Source of the DNA: Saprospirales bacterium
GTDB lineage: Bacteria > Bacteroidota > Bacteroidia > Chitinophagales > Saprospiraceae
DNA length: 64,000 bases
NCBI GenBank assembly: GCA_016711045.1
Contig: JADJTT010000001.1
Location: forward strand, 496,001-560,000
Reading direction: 5' to 3'
Of the stretch, positions 15,876 through 25,600 are shown one piece after another. Within the stretch, counting starts at the first letter, position 1. Every line of letters begins with the position of its first letter. The notes beneath the pieces were generated by a model that ran no database searches, was not told where the DNA came from, and worked only from the letters and a program-made list of their open reading frames with translations. Position numbers and translations under genes: made by a program.

Positions 15876-16622
15876 TTAAGAAGGCGCTTCGGTAAGTTCG
15901 GGCGGCGGTGGCGCTTCTTCATAGTTGATCGAAAGATCGTAGCGCCCACGCTCGTAGATCGTGCGCAGGGCGGCGCCCAGGTCGAGCCGGGCATCGGGGT
16001 CGGGGGCTTTGAGGGGCACGGGCAGCACCGGCAACGAGTCCTGCAAATTGAAAGCCCACACATCCGTCTTTCCAACCCCGGCGCGGGTGAGCAGTGCCAG
16101 GTAATGGGCATGGGGCACCATCGGGTGTACAAAAGGCCGCTCGCCCCGGCGTATCAAGTCGATCTCCAGCAGGTGGACGCCCGCTTCGTGGAGGCGATGG
16201 CGTTTCTCGCGGTAAGGTTCCAGGCCCGGTTTGCGTTTGTTGACCGGAGAGAGCACTTCGATGGCGGTGATGAGGTTGTTTCCTTTTCTGTCTCGGATCT
16301 CGATAACGGGAATCCGAACTTCTAATGGCCCCAGGGAAGGAATGCTGATCGAAGGATCTGTCAATACTGGCGGAGCGGTATATACGGGCTCCGGCTCTTT
16401 AGTTCTCGATTTCTTTCTCATGACTTCCACATCCGGGTACATAATCCCGACATCCTCTTCCGGGTCAGTATCCGCCACGGTGTACATACTTAACCTGACT
16501 ACATAATCAGGAACAATCTGTGGGGAAATCAAATCCGCAATGACGCCAGCCAGACGCTGGTGTACATCTGGCCACAAATACCCTTCTAAATACGGATCCA
16601 TTCCCGGAAAAGGCGAAGACAT
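15876..16622 (-). CDS. DUF4058-family protein
   Basis: A 248-residue protein with the signature start MSSPFPGMDPYLEGYLWPDV of DUF4058, a family of restriction-endonuclease-like fold proteins seen in cyanobacteria, planctomycetes and some Bacteroidota. The central strands with VEVLSPVNKRKPG (an E-x-x-S-P-x-N-K pattern) look like the nuclease-type core (compare the E-x-K of PD-(D/E)XK enzymes). No function is established. It is a single gene facing left, ending 16 bp past the lipoprotein. Confidence 0.8.
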   Translation of the reverse strand: MSSPFPGMDPYLEGYLWPDVHQRLAGVIADLISPQIVPDYVVRLSMYTVADTDPEEDVGIMYPDVEVMRKKSRTKEPEPVYTAPPVLTDPSISIPSLGPLEVRIPVIEIRDRKGNNLITAIEVLSPVNKRKPGLEPYREKRHRLHEAGVHLLEIDLIRRGERPFVHPMVPHAHYLALLTRAGVGKTDVWAFNLQDSLPVLPVPLKAPDPDARLDLGAALRTIYERGRYDLSINYEEAPPPPELTEAPS

Positions 16623-16732
16623 AGGCTTTGGTTTTGGGTTTCAAGATACGGGTTTTGAGAAGGGAAGGCAAGCACGGGGGATGCAGTGTTTCTTACCCTC
16701 ATTTTTTAGGGTAAGGGGTGCTTTCTTTCCTT

Positions 16733-17746
16733 TCAAGAAACCAACACATAATTCACCCCCTCCTCATATCCTCTACGGTGAAGAAAATCCTGTATCCGGT
16801 CGCGTGCATTCATTTGCCGGATGTAGGTGAGGATAAATAGCTTTCCGGGAGGCGGGATTTCCTCGAAATAGATGACTTCCTGCTCCAGTTGGCGACTTCT
16901 TTTGATGTCGATATAGGATTCGATCTCGATGCCGTATTGGGTGAGCAGGCTGGCGCGTCGACGCGAGATCCGGCTAGCGCCCCAGACGGCTATACGCGGA
17001 TGAAAAGGATTGTGCTCCGCCAGCCAGGCGGCCAGGTATCTGGTTTTCATCTGGTAAAAGGACGCATCGCTGTACACAGCTTGAGTGCGGGTGAGTCGCG
17101 TAGCTGAATCATGCCAATCGAGGATGGTTTCCTCCAGTTTCCCGACCTTAACCCCTTTGCTTAGCCAGCGCAGCCACATCTCATAATCTTCCGGAAAATC
17201 ACCCGACCGGTATTGCCCATGTTCGGCTACCACCTCTTTTCGCCACATGGCCGAGGGGTTTACGATGGGCGATTCGATGAAGCGGCTGTTCCATATTTCG
17301 CGGTAGGTTTGCACCGAATTGACCCATTTCACATAGCGGGCGAAGCCTTTGGTATTTTCCACATCTCCGACATGTTTTACCCGTCCGGATACTGCTCCGT
17401 AATCCGGATTGGCATCCAGGAATTCGGCCTGGAGTTGCAGCCGATCGGGGTAAGAAAAATCATCTGCATCCATCCGGGCAATATAGTTGCCGCTTGATTT
17501 TGCGGCGCCCGCATTCGACGCAAACACCACCCCTTGTTCTTTTTCATGCATTAACGAAAACCGGTCATCCTGGGCCGTCCAGCGCTTTGCGATCTCCACG
17601 CTTTCATCGGTCGAATTGTTATTGATCAGCATACATTCAAACGGTATCCCGCGCTGGGAAGCAATACTTTCGATGGCCCGGTGGAGGGTGGAGGCTGCGT
17701 TGTAGAAAGGGAGGATGACGGATATTGGGGGGGGTGTTTTTGTCAT
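16733..17746 (-). CDS. Family 2 glycosyltransferase
   Basis: A 337-residue protein from ATG 17746; an ATG at 17839 would add 31 residues of non-family sequence. The GT-A fold is clear: ISVILPFYNAASTLHRAIES at the start, the NNNSTDES nucleotide-binding segment, and ARMDADDFSYPDR with the DxD motif. After about residue 240 a Rossmann-like tail (VWGASRISRRRASLLTQYGI) follows, as in some bacterial polysaccharide transferases. It probably adds a sugar to a surface glycan; no other glycan genes are adjacent. Confidence 0.85.
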   Translation of the reverse strand: MTKTPPPISVILPFYNAASTLHRAIESIASQRGIPFECMLINNNSTDESVEIAKRWTAQDDRFSLMHEKEQGVVFASNAGAAKSSGNYIARMDADDFSYPDRLQLQAEFLDANPDYGAVSGRVKHVGDVENTKGFARYVKWVNSVQTYREIWNSRFIESPIVNPSAMWRKEVVAEHGQYRSGDFPEDYEMWLRWLSKGVKVGKLEETILDWHDSATRLTRTQAVYSDASFYQMKTRYLAAWLAEHNPFHPRIAVWGASRISRRRASLLTQYGIEIESYIDIKRSRQLEQEVIYFEEIPPPGKLFILTYIRQMNARDRIQDFLHRRGYEEGVNYVLVS

Positions 17747-17952
17747 TTGGAATGGCTGTGCTGGGTATAAGGTACAAAAAGTTCCACGAACTCCTTTTTT
17801 GGAATCAGGCAGGAAAGAAAGTATATTTAAGCTCCTCATTACGCAAGAGTCGACAAGGCCTCCCTGGTTTTTCTGTCAATCACTAAATCCGACCGCCATG
17901 GATAACACGAAAATGGATCAAACCGATCGGAATTTTCCTCATCCTGTTCGGC

Positions 17953-18705
17953 GTGCTGGGGTTTATAAATGCTTTTTCCGGCTTCATCGTATTGACAGTA
18001 GCCAGCATGAACGAAGATTCTAAAGTCCCTGCCGCCATTCTCCAATGGCTAGGGCCACTTTCGGGCCTGGGTATGCTGGTCTATGCACTCTATGCGTTGG
18101 CCGGATCCTTCTTACTAGCCCGAAAACCTTTTGCCTTGAAGTGGATCTATGGCGCCTTGATCGCCAGCATCCTGTACAAAATCCTGCCCCTTTTTTTCCT
18201 GAGCCCCTACAGCCAGCCCCCTGCTTTCAATTACGGCTTCAATTGGCCCAACTTCATCCGACCGGCGGTTGACCTGCTGTTCTTGTTGGGCGTTTGGAGG
18301 ATATTCCGCCAGGAGGCCCTACCCCCCAAGCCGAAGCAGGAAGAGCTTGTGGAGTCGCTCACTTCCGCTCCGGAATTGCGATTCAGCGAGCGGCAACTGA
18401 AATCCCTTTCCATCGTTGGACTCGTCTGCCTGTTGGTCCCGATTTCCATCTTTGGGCTATGGGTATACGTCTCCAGCCTGGGAAAACCACAGGCGGAATC
18501 AGCCGAACTCTTCTTTAGTTATTTCCCGGGGTTTCTTCGGGATACGAATCACACCTCCTTCCTCGGTGCCTTTTTTTGTTTTTCGGCGTTTGGCGCCAGC
18601 CGTATCGGGCTGAAAATCCGGGAAAGACCATGGAAGGTTCTGAACCTCCTGGTGTTGATTGTGAGCATACTGCTTGGTGTCTTCTTTCTTTTTACATTGC
18701 TGTAA
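17953..18705 (+). CDS. Multi-helix membrane protein, possible frameshift at its N-terminus
   Basis: The open frame can start at GTG 17953 (250 residues) and holds about six hydrophobic segments. Upstream, ATG 17898 (MDNTK...) is out of frame with it, but the in-frame translation just before the GTG (KWIKPIGIFLILFGVLGF) reads as the first half of a membrane helix. Removing one A from the AAAA run at 17910-17913 would join MDNTK to that helix and give a 268-residue protein. So the true start may be 17898, with a one-base insertion in the assembly or the gene. No family was recognised. Confidence 0.6.
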   Translation: MLGFINAFSGFIVLTVASMNEDSKVPAAILQWLGPLSGLGMLVYALYALAGSFLLARKPFALKWIYGALIASILYKILPLFFLSPYSQPPAFNYGFNWPNFIRPAVDLLFLLGVWRIFRQEALPPKPKQEELVESLTSAPELRFSERQLKSLSIVGLVCLLVPISIFGLWVYVSSLGKPQAESAELFFSYFPGFLRDTNHTSFLGAFFCFSAFGASRIGLKIRERPWKVLNLLVLIVSILLGVFFLFTLL

Positions 18706-18759
18706 TGCAATTCCCTCCCCTCAAATCGCTTTGAGCTGGAGTTGTGCTTTAGAAAATTC

Positions 18760-19736
18760 TTATACCTCTATCCACGTCCCCACCCCGGCCGCTTTGGCCT
18801 TTTCATACACCAATTTCGCCGTGGCGGCATCCTGTATTGCCAGCCCGTTCGACTTGAAAAGGGTGATTACCTTGTCATCCTTGCGCCCCGCTTTTTGCCG
18901 GTGATGATCTCGCCCAATTCGGCATAAAAATGGGCTTCGGTGATGGCGCCTTCCTGGATCGGGATGAGCAGGTCGCCGGCTTCCCCGAAGCAGGCTTCGC
19001 GCGAGTCGCCCACAAACAAGGAGCGTTTGACAATGGCAGTATCCAACTCCCGCTGGCCCGGGCTGTGGCTGCCGATGCCGTTGATGTGGGCGCCCTCCCG
19101 CACATCGGCTCCGTTGAACAGCGGATTGGAGGCGGAAGTAGCCGTACAAAGAATATCCATTGCCAGCAATTCCGTGGGGTCTTTGGCTACGCCGATTTCC
19201 ACCTGGAGTTTCTCGCTCATTTCCCGGGCAAAAAGCCTGGCTGCTTCTTCGGAAATATCATACACCAGGGCTTTACCGATATTCCGGGCTTCCGTCACGG
19301 CCCAGAGCTGCATACGCGCCTGCACACCCGCGCCGAAGATGCCGACGGTCTGTCCGCGGTCTTGACGGGCGAGGTATTTAGTACCCACGCCACTGGCGGC
19401 GCCGGTCCGAACGGCCGTGAGGTAACCGCCATCCATGATGCAGATCACCTCCCCGGTCAGGGGGTCTTGCAACAAGACTTTGCCGATGGTAGTGGGGAGG
19501 TTATGTTTGGTCGGATTATCTTTATACACGGTAACGACCTTACAGGCCAGGGCTTCCATTTTCCTGAGATAAGCCGGCATATACAGGGCCAATCCGTCGG
19601 GCGGGCGGATGGCATTGCGAAGGGGAAGGACCGCGCTGCCTTCGGCCAGTTCGGTAAACGCTTTTTCGACGGCATCCATGCAGTCTTTCATGTCGAGAAC
19701 CGACATGACGTCACTTCGGGTGAGTATGAGTACCAT
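18760..19736 (-). CDS. Ornithine cyclodeaminase/mu-crystallin-family enzyme, frameshifted near its end
   Basis: Starting from ATG 19736 the frame shows the family's N-terminal catalytic region, the Rossmann motif GIFGAGVQARMQ, and GIGSHSPGQRELD. It then runs off into GKKRGARMTR and stops at 18867. The expected ending (AGRKDDKVITLFKSNGLAIQ to WIEV) is intact in the neighbouring frame down to TAA 18760. The switch is at GGC-AAA-AAG-CGG (T5 run at 18893-18897 on +); one more A restores a protein of about 324 residues. The family includes ornithine cyclodeaminase, ketimine reductase and alanine dehydrogenase; the exact reaction is not evident. Confidence 0.75.
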
Positions 19737-19791
19737 GATGTTTGATGTTTGTTTATTATTTTTCTCTCGTTCAATAATACAAAAAATACCC

Positions 19792-20565
19792 ATGCCAAAC
19801 TACTATTTCCATCCTTTTCCCCGCTCGCGTATCGCCACGTTCGACGTGTATGCGGTGGGCAAGCAGAAGCATCATATTTCGGTGCTTCTGGAATGCGACG
19901 TGACCGATGCCCGTCAGCAACTCAAGGCCTGGAAAAACCAGGGTCGAAAGGTCACATTCACCAGCTGGCTGCTCAAGGTCATCGCCGATACGGTGGGCCA
20001 ACACCCGGAGGTCGCTGCTTTTTTGCACGACAAGCGAAAGCTTATCGTCTTCGACGATGTAAACATTTCCCTTATTGTCGAAAAGGAGGTGGAGGGCAAA
20101 AAAGTGCCTATCCCCTTGGTGATCGAAAAAGCCCAGAAAAAGAGCATGGAAGAGATCGCCGCCGAGATCGAACAGGCCAAGCGGGCGCGATTATCGGGTA
20201 AAGACATCGTATTGAAGCGCAAGACCGGTTTTTTCGAATCCCTCTACTACCACCTCCCCGGCTCGTTTCGCCGGATGGTCTGGCGCTACCTGCTTCGCCA
20301 TCCCCGCACCGCCTACCGGCAAATGGGAAATGTGGGAGTCACCTCGGTGGGCATGATGGGGCAAGTCAATGGATGGTTTGTGCATTCATCTGTACATCCG
20401 CTCTGTTTCGGTATCGGATCGATCATCAAGAAGCCCGTGGTGAAAGACGATGCGATCGTAGCCCGCGAGGTGTTGAACCTGACGATGCTGATTGATCATG
20501 ATGTGATCGATGGGGCGCCGATGGCAAGATTTGTGGGGGAGTTGGTTAAAAAAGTGGAGGGTTGA
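19792..20565 (+). CDS. Stand-alone 2-oxoacid dehydrogenase acyltransferase catalytic domain
   Basis: A 257-residue protein from ATG 19792. It has the E2 catalytic-domain pattern of dihydrolipoamide acyltransferases and chloramphenicol acetyltransferase, with the catalytic motif DHDVIDGAPM near residue 240 (usual form DHRxxDG) and VSLIVEKEVEGKKVPIPLVI in the core. It has no lipoyl or E1/E3-binding domain, so it is not a standard E2 subunit. Such lone domains occur in several Bacteroidota; their acyl acceptor is unknown. It is divergent from the cyclodeaminase-like gene. Confidence 0.8.
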   Translation: MPNYYFHPFPRSRIATFDVYAVGKQKHHISVLLECDVTDARQQLKAWKNQGRKVTFTSWLLKVIADTVGQHPEVAAFLHDKRKLIVFDDVNISLIVEKEVEGKKVPIPLVIEKAQKKSMEEIAAEIEQAKRARLSGKDIVLKRKTGFFESLYYHLPGSFRRMVWRYLLRHPRTAYRQMGNVGVTSVGMMGQVNGWFVHSSVHPLCFGIGSIIKKPVVKDDAIVAREVLNLTMLIDHDVIDGAPMARFVGELVKKVEG

Positions 20566-20729
20566 GAGTGGAGAGTTGGGGCTGGACTGCCGTTCGGCTC
20601 AGCTCCAATCCAGGAACGATCTGGGATATGTATGGCGTGAGGGAAGAAAAGGAAGGTTGAAAGTCGATTAGAGGAGGCCCCCTCCTATCGCTTTTTTGAA
20701 CCAAACCCTTATCTTTAAAGAAAAACCGT

Positions 20730-21641
20730 ATGAGCGGACCAGAAGATTTTCCGGATCAATTTGAAATAGACTTCTTGGGGTCGATATCCGGCAATGTGAA
20801 ACGTTCGATGGAAGTGTTCGATCACCTTAGTCCGGCGGATGTGTCTCATATCCTTTGGGGGCCATTCCAGCCGAAATCTCCGATCCAGTACCGGAGCGAC
20901 CTTTCGGCCGAGACCCTGAAGAAGGTCCCTTTTTTCCAATTATTCCTCTATTTTTTGCGCCGGATCGAACAGGCCGGGGAGATCAAGCTGACGGCGACGG
21001 GCCGTTTGCCGCGTGCCATTGTCCGGGAGCTTTACGAAGCAGGCTCGCTGAAGACGGAACGCATCATCCGGGGGCACACCCAACTGTTCAACGAAGACGA
21101 TGTACAGGAAGCCGTGGCGCTCCATATACTCGTCCGGATCTCCGGTCTGGTCAAAATGCGAAACAAGAAGATCAGCCTGACCAAAAAAGGGCGGGACATG
21201 CTGGGGGCCGGGGATGAGCTGTCCTTGTTCCGTCTTTTATTTCATGTCCACTTTTCCCGTTTCAATTGGGGCTACTTCGATGGTTATTCTCCGGCCTGGT
21301 CGCTCCAACGGTCCGGGCCATACAGCCTGTACCTTCTGCTGCGCTACGGCAGGGAAGCCCGGAAGCTGGAGTATTACGTCGATAAAGTGCTAGATGCTTT
21401 CCCCTTTTTGCTGATGGATTTCCCGCCGGACTGGTCGAGTTCGGAGAAGCAGTTCCTTCATTGCTACGAGATACGCCTGCTTTCGTTTTTTCTCGATTGG
21501 TATGGTTTCAGCCAGACCAGACATAGCAAAAAATACTCCATGGACAATGTCATCACCGTACAGGCCAGCGACCTTTTTTACGAGGTATTCGATCTGGATG
21601 GGAGCAAGTTTCAGTTTGAGCGGCCGGAGGGGGAGGCGTAA
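20730..21641 (+). CDS. Conserved hypothetical protein with winged-helix-like segments
   Basis: A 303-residue soluble protein, not recognised. Residues about 70-135 (FFQLFLYFLRRIEQAGEIKL, ATGRLPRAIVRELYE) and about 145-165 (MRNKKISLTKKGRDML) look like helix-turn-helix or winged-helix units of the kind found in plasmid-ORF3-like proteins. The C-terminal half is mostly helical, with many aromatic residues. It stands alone before the accessory island, with no partner gene that would suggest a role. Confidence 0.65.
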   Translation: MSGPEDFPDQFEIDFLGSISGNVKRSMEVFDHLSPADVSHILWGPFQPKSPIQYRSDLSAETLKKVPFFQLFLYFLRRIEQAGEIKLTATGRLPRAIVRELYEAGSLKTERIIRGHTQLFNEDDVQEAVALHILVRISGLVKMRNKKISLTKKGRDMLGAGDELSLFRLLFHVHFSRFNWGYFDGYSPAWSLQRSGPYSLYLLLRYGREARKLEYYVDKVLDAFPFLLMDFPPDWSSSEKQFLHCYEIRLLSFFLDWYGFSQTRHSKKYSMDNVITVQASDLFYEVFDLDGSKFQFERPEGEA

Positions 21642-21860
21642 GGAAAATTGGGTGTTCGGATTCCAGGATTTTTCAGGATAGGAACAAGATTTTCAGGGTG
21701 AGGAGGGATGAGGGTATTTTTACAAAATCTCAAATCCATTCCCAAGAACAGTTTTGGCCCCTCCCGACCAAGCTCCCCTAATTCCATTTGTCGGAGGAAT
21801 AAAATTTTCGTATCGGAGTCGGATTTCGGGAAAAGCTTCAACCAAGCTAGGTAAAGTTCC

Positions 21861-22131
21861 ATCAGTTTAAGCAACGACTGTCAAGCCAACTACCTGGACT
21901 GCACAGGCAATGGTCTCCTAGGCGGGCAGATGAAAAAAGGAAGAACTGAGATCCTGCCAGGATAATTTCCAGATTGACAGGCTCGGAAAGAAGATGGGCG
22001 TGTAGCCGGACCAACCTTACCGATTGATTTTCGTCCCTCTCGAAGATCCAATTCCGACGGACCAAGACAGCAAATACATCTGGATCGAAATCAAAGGAGT
22101 GGACATTACAGAAATTGTGGACTACCATTAA
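21861..22131 (+). pseudogene. Remnant of a HigB-type toxin gene
   Basis: The final 45 codons in the frame ending at TAA 22129-22131 read PYRLIFVPLEDPIPTDQD, then IKGVDITEIVDYH, which is the usual C-terminus of plasmid-killer (HigB/RelE-superfamily) toxins lying just before a HigA gene. The frame is closed upstream by TAG at about 22006; traces of the earlier part (RLTGSERRWACS) are in another frame. No start codon is identifiable, so the toxin is dead. The decayed higA follows after 10 bp in the normal order. Confidence 0.65.
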
Positions 22132-22141
22132 AAATCGACCT

Positions 22142-23155
22142 ATGAATACCTCCCCTCGCAATCAATATCATCCGGAAACCGTCACGCATCCTGGAGAGGA
22201 TTTGCGCGAAAAACTGGAAGAATTGCAAATGACTCCCCTGGAGTTTGCAATTCGCGTTAATAAACCCGCAAAAACTATCTCGGAAGTACTCCACGGCAAG
22301 AGTTCAATTACACCCGAAATGGCTGTTAAATTTGAAGATGTACTCCAAATACCCGCCAAATACTGGCTCCGGCGTCAATACCTTCACGATGAATCCATTG
22401 CACGCAGAAAACGTAAGTCCGCAATAAAAGCAGCTTCTCCTTGGGCAAAGGAATTCCCCTATGCCGATATGGCCAAAAAAGGCTGGGTTCCTTCTACTTC
22501 CAAGTTGGAAGAGAAAGTGGAGGCTCTTTTCGACTTTTGGATCCATATCTCATGGGGAAACTACACCTCAACAAAAAGCTGACGGGCCGGATTCCGCATA
22601 TCCCTCAACGCAAATGCCAACGCCCTCTCCGCCTGGCTTAAACGAAGTCAAAACCACCAAACCCGGAGAGTCCGACGCCGATCTACGATGCCAAAACTCA
22701 AAGCCATTCTCCACTAATTCAAAGCGATCATGGCCGGAAGCGGGATGATTTCTTTCAGAGCTTTTCGGTATGGAACGGAGCCGCAGTTTTTGTGCGGGAT
22801 GGGGCGCCATTCAGGGGGGTGGAGATTGAAGGCGCAGCGCGCTGGATCGAAAGCAATCACCCCCTACCCACAATTTTTACCACTCGAGCTCAATGACGTC
22901 TTCTGGAATCCTAATTCGAAAAATCCGCCTAGAACTCCTGACGGCAAGAAGAATATCCTATTCGAAAAGGCGGGTACTATGAACAGGACCCAAAAAGGAG
23001 GAAGAAGCCAATGCGTTGCCGTGGAATGGACGCACCTAAGCAGGGGGCAATTCGGAAAGTCCCTTAGCCAAACCGAAAAGGAGCAAATCCTGGAATTGCA
23101 CGCAAATAAGGCACGCCCGGGTATCATCGCAGGAAGGCTGCATCATCTTAACTGA
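22142..23155 (+). pseudogene. Decayed HigA-type antitoxin with ImmA/IrrE-like C-terminus
   Basis: ATG 22142 opens a good 146-codon frame with a HigA helix-turn-helix (PGEDLREKLEELQMTPLEFA, NKPAKTISEVLHGKSS), closed by TGA 22582. Typical relatives are about 370 residues with a zinc-peptidase-like second half. Pieces of that half survive in all three frames: FRISLNANANALSAWLKRS (about 22590), GAARWIESNHPLPTIFTTRA (about 22830), NDVFWNP (about 22892), and finally LSQTEKEQILELHANKARPG to stop at 23155. At least four frame changes have accumulated. The 146-residue DNA-binding part could still be translated. The 268 bp after it hold no feature I can support. Confidence 0.7.
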
Positions 23156-23423
23156 AGACTCATCATTACGCATTAAGGGAATATTTGGAAAATTGAGCGA
23201 AATGATCTTGAATAAGTAATGGAGGTTAGAAAAGCTGCCTCGATTTTGATCAACCTGTAATGTTCATCAGGATCTAGGCAACGTCTTTTCCAACAGAACG
23301 ATTCTCATTCACCCTCGCGACAAACTTACAGCAAAAATTCGAGTTGGAGATATAACCGCAAATTGCTATTTTTTGCGTTTGTGGATATCACCGATAAAAT
23401 CCTATTAGATTATTTGATTCGCC

Positions 23424-24334
23424 ATGCCCCACCCCCCTCTTCACCTCCCTCAACCAAGCCGTCTACCGCGGCCACAGGGCGCCCCACAAGCCTCTGCTAA
23501 TCCTCCTTTCCCTGGCCAACCTCCAGGCGGGAAAGCCGCGACTACTGCCTTTCACGGAGATCGAAGAGAAACTCAAAAACCTGCTGATCGATTTTGGGCC
23601 GTACCGAAGAAGTTACCATCCGGAAGTACCTTTTTCCATCTCCAGAACGACCAGGTTTGGGAACTTGAAAGCACCTGATGGAGACAAGCAAACAAAAATG
23701 TTCAAAGCTCAAGGTTCACCCGAATAAATCCTTCTTCCGGAACGAACACATCCTCGGTGGATTTCCCGAACCGATCTACCAACAACTCCGCGATCATCCT
23801 GGCGAATTGCAGGAACTGGCCCAATACCTGCTCAATGCGCATTTTCCGGAATCCATTCACCAGGATATCCTTGACGCCATCGGGCTGAATATGGATGTCC
23901 CGACTACTAGCGAAGCAACCTATACCACCACCCGCCGTGCCCGAGATCCCAGATTCCGGGAGCTCATCATGGATGCTTACGGCCACCAATGCGCGATCTG
24001 CGGATTCCAGGTCCTGCTGAAAGGCCGAAGTATCGCACTGGAAGCTGCCCACATCCAATGGCACCAGGCTGGCGGACCGGATATCGTGGTCAACGGCCTT
24101 TGTCTATGCCCACTTCACCACAAGCTCTTCGACCGCGGCGTCTTCACCCTCAACGACCACCTCCGCATCCAAATCTCCGAAGCCGCCTCCAGCAACTCCC
24201 AGGCTTTCAAGGACTGGATGCTGGTATACGAGGGCCGCGAGATTCGCTACCCCAAGCAGGAAAAATACTACCCCGAAGATGCATATATCCTATGGCATGT
24301 GGAGGAGGTGTTTCTGGGAGAGCTAAAAGGATAA
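23424..24334 (+). pseudogene. Broken phosphorothioate-DNA-dependent HNH restriction endonuclease
   Basis: The C-terminal frame 23678-24334 (218 codons) is intact: GGFPEPIYQQL and HFPESIHQDILDAIGL of the linker, then an HNH nuclease with CAICG, LEAAHIQWHQAGGPD, NGLCLCPLHHKLFDRG. These match the type IV endonucleases that bind sulphur-modified (phosphorothioate) DNA. The N-terminal sulphur-binding part is present but split: LNQAVYRGHRAPHKPLLIL to YRRSYHPEVPF in one frame, FFHLQNDQVWELEST in the next, ending in TGA just before 23678. The C-run near 23430 also shifts frame. The sensor domain is thus lost, although the nuclease half might still be made from ATG 23678. Confidence 0.75.
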
Positions 24335-24415
24335 ACAAGGCAAAGTATATCCTGTCAATCTTACAACCAATCGTTCGGATAATTTGTATTAAATTTATAC
24401 AAAATTTCCGATAAA

Positions 24416-25600
24416 ATGTACAAAAGAGAACCGTTTGAGGCCTTGGAAGCGCATCTGCCTAAAAAACAGGCTACGGTCGTCACCGGGATGCGACGGGTGG
24501 GAAAGACAACCGCCATAAAATTCCTGCTGGAAAAAGTACCCCATCACAACAAGATCTACCTCGACCTGGAACGCATCGAATACCGGCACCTTTTCAACCA
24601 GCCTTCCTATTCCGACATTGAACGCGGCCTCACCCAGCTGGGCATAGATTTTTCCAAACCCGCCGTCATAGCATTGGACGAGATCCAACTGGTCAGGAAT
24701 ATTCCAAGCGTCATCAAAACCCTCTACGATACCTATGGGGTCAAATTCCTGGTTTCGGGCTCCAGCTCCTTTTACCTCAAAAACCACTTTTCCGAAAGCC
24801 TGGCCGGCCGGAAGAAAATATTCGAACTTTGGCCGCTTGATTTCCGGGAATTTCTGGTTTTCCGGGATGTATGGCAACCGCAGATCGAAAAAGAAAGAAG
24901 TAAGTATTTCCTGAGAACGTTCTACGATCTCTATGGCGATCTCTACGAAGAATACATCCGGTTCGGCGGATTCCCCGAAGTAGTGCTTTCGGACAGCGTG
25001 CAGGACCGGCAGGATTTCCTGGCCGATATCGTCAATGCCTACATCGAACTGGATATCAAACTGCTCTCCGATTTCGAGGTGTCCGATTCCCTGTACAAAC
25101 TCATCTTGTTGCTCGCAGGCAGGGCAGGAAGCAAGGTAGATTACAGCAAGCTATCAAACATCGCGGGAATTAACCGGCACAAAGTAAAGGACTATCTGTC
25201 GCTTCTGGAATACACCTACTTCGTCCGGATGGTCTCTCCTCTTTCAAAAGGGATCGACAAAGAACTGACCATCCAGCCTAAAATGTATTTCAGCGATACG
25301 GGTATCCTGAACACGCTTCAAAAAGGATTATCCAGCGGACATATCTTCGAAAACGCTGTCGCCAATCAATTGTCCCAACTGGGCAAATTGAACTATTTCG
25401 AAAAATCCAGGAGCTGGGAGATCGACTTTATTCTGGACGAAAAAATCGCTTTTGAGGTAAAGGAAACGCCCACTCCACAACACCTGAATGCCTTGAAATA
25501 CAACGCCCAGGCACTTGGCTTAAAAGAACCCCACCTGATCGGCAGGTATCCGGGAGCAAGCGGTTTCAGCGATTTTTTATGGGGAGGGAATGTGTTTTGA
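24416..25600 (+). CDS. AAA ATPase with DUF4143 domain
   Basis: A 394-residue protein. Walker A is GMRRVGKTT at residues 24-32, Walker B is VIALDEIQ, and sensor 1 is KFLVSGSSSFYLK. Residues about 205-370 form the DUF4143 domain, with a winged-helix part (LSNIAGINRHKVKDYLSLLE) and a nuclease-like end (EIDFILDEKIAFEVKETP). These ATPases are abundant in Bacteroidota and archaea but lack a settled function. The leader holds an inverted repeat TTTGTAT-N7-ATACAAA at 24383-24403 that may be an operator. The gene ends where the IS605-type element begins. Confidence 0.85.
   Translation: MYKREPFEALEAHLPKKQATVVTGMRRVGKTTAIKFLLEKVPHHNKIYLDLERIEYRHLFNQPSYSDIERGLTQLGIDFSKPAVIALDEIQLVRNIPSVIKTLYDTYGVKFLVSGSSSFYLKNHFSESLAGRKKIFELWPLDFREFLVFRDVWQPQIEKERSKYFLRTFYDLYGDLYEEYIRFGGFPEVVLSDSVQDRQDFLADIVNAYIELDIKLLSDFEVSDSLYKLILLLAGRAGSKVDYSKLSNIAGINRHKVKDYLSLLEYTYFVRMVSPLSKGIDKELTIQPKMYFSDTGILNTLQKGLSSGHIFENAVANQLSQLGKLNYFEKSRSWEIDFILDEKIAFEVKETPTPQHLNALKYNAQALGLKEPHLIGRYPGASGFSDFLWGGNVF

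Noticed and set aside
22461..22748. Separate 95-residue gene after higA
   Set aside because: It is a frame fragment of the decayed HigA C-terminal half (EVKTTKPGESDA).
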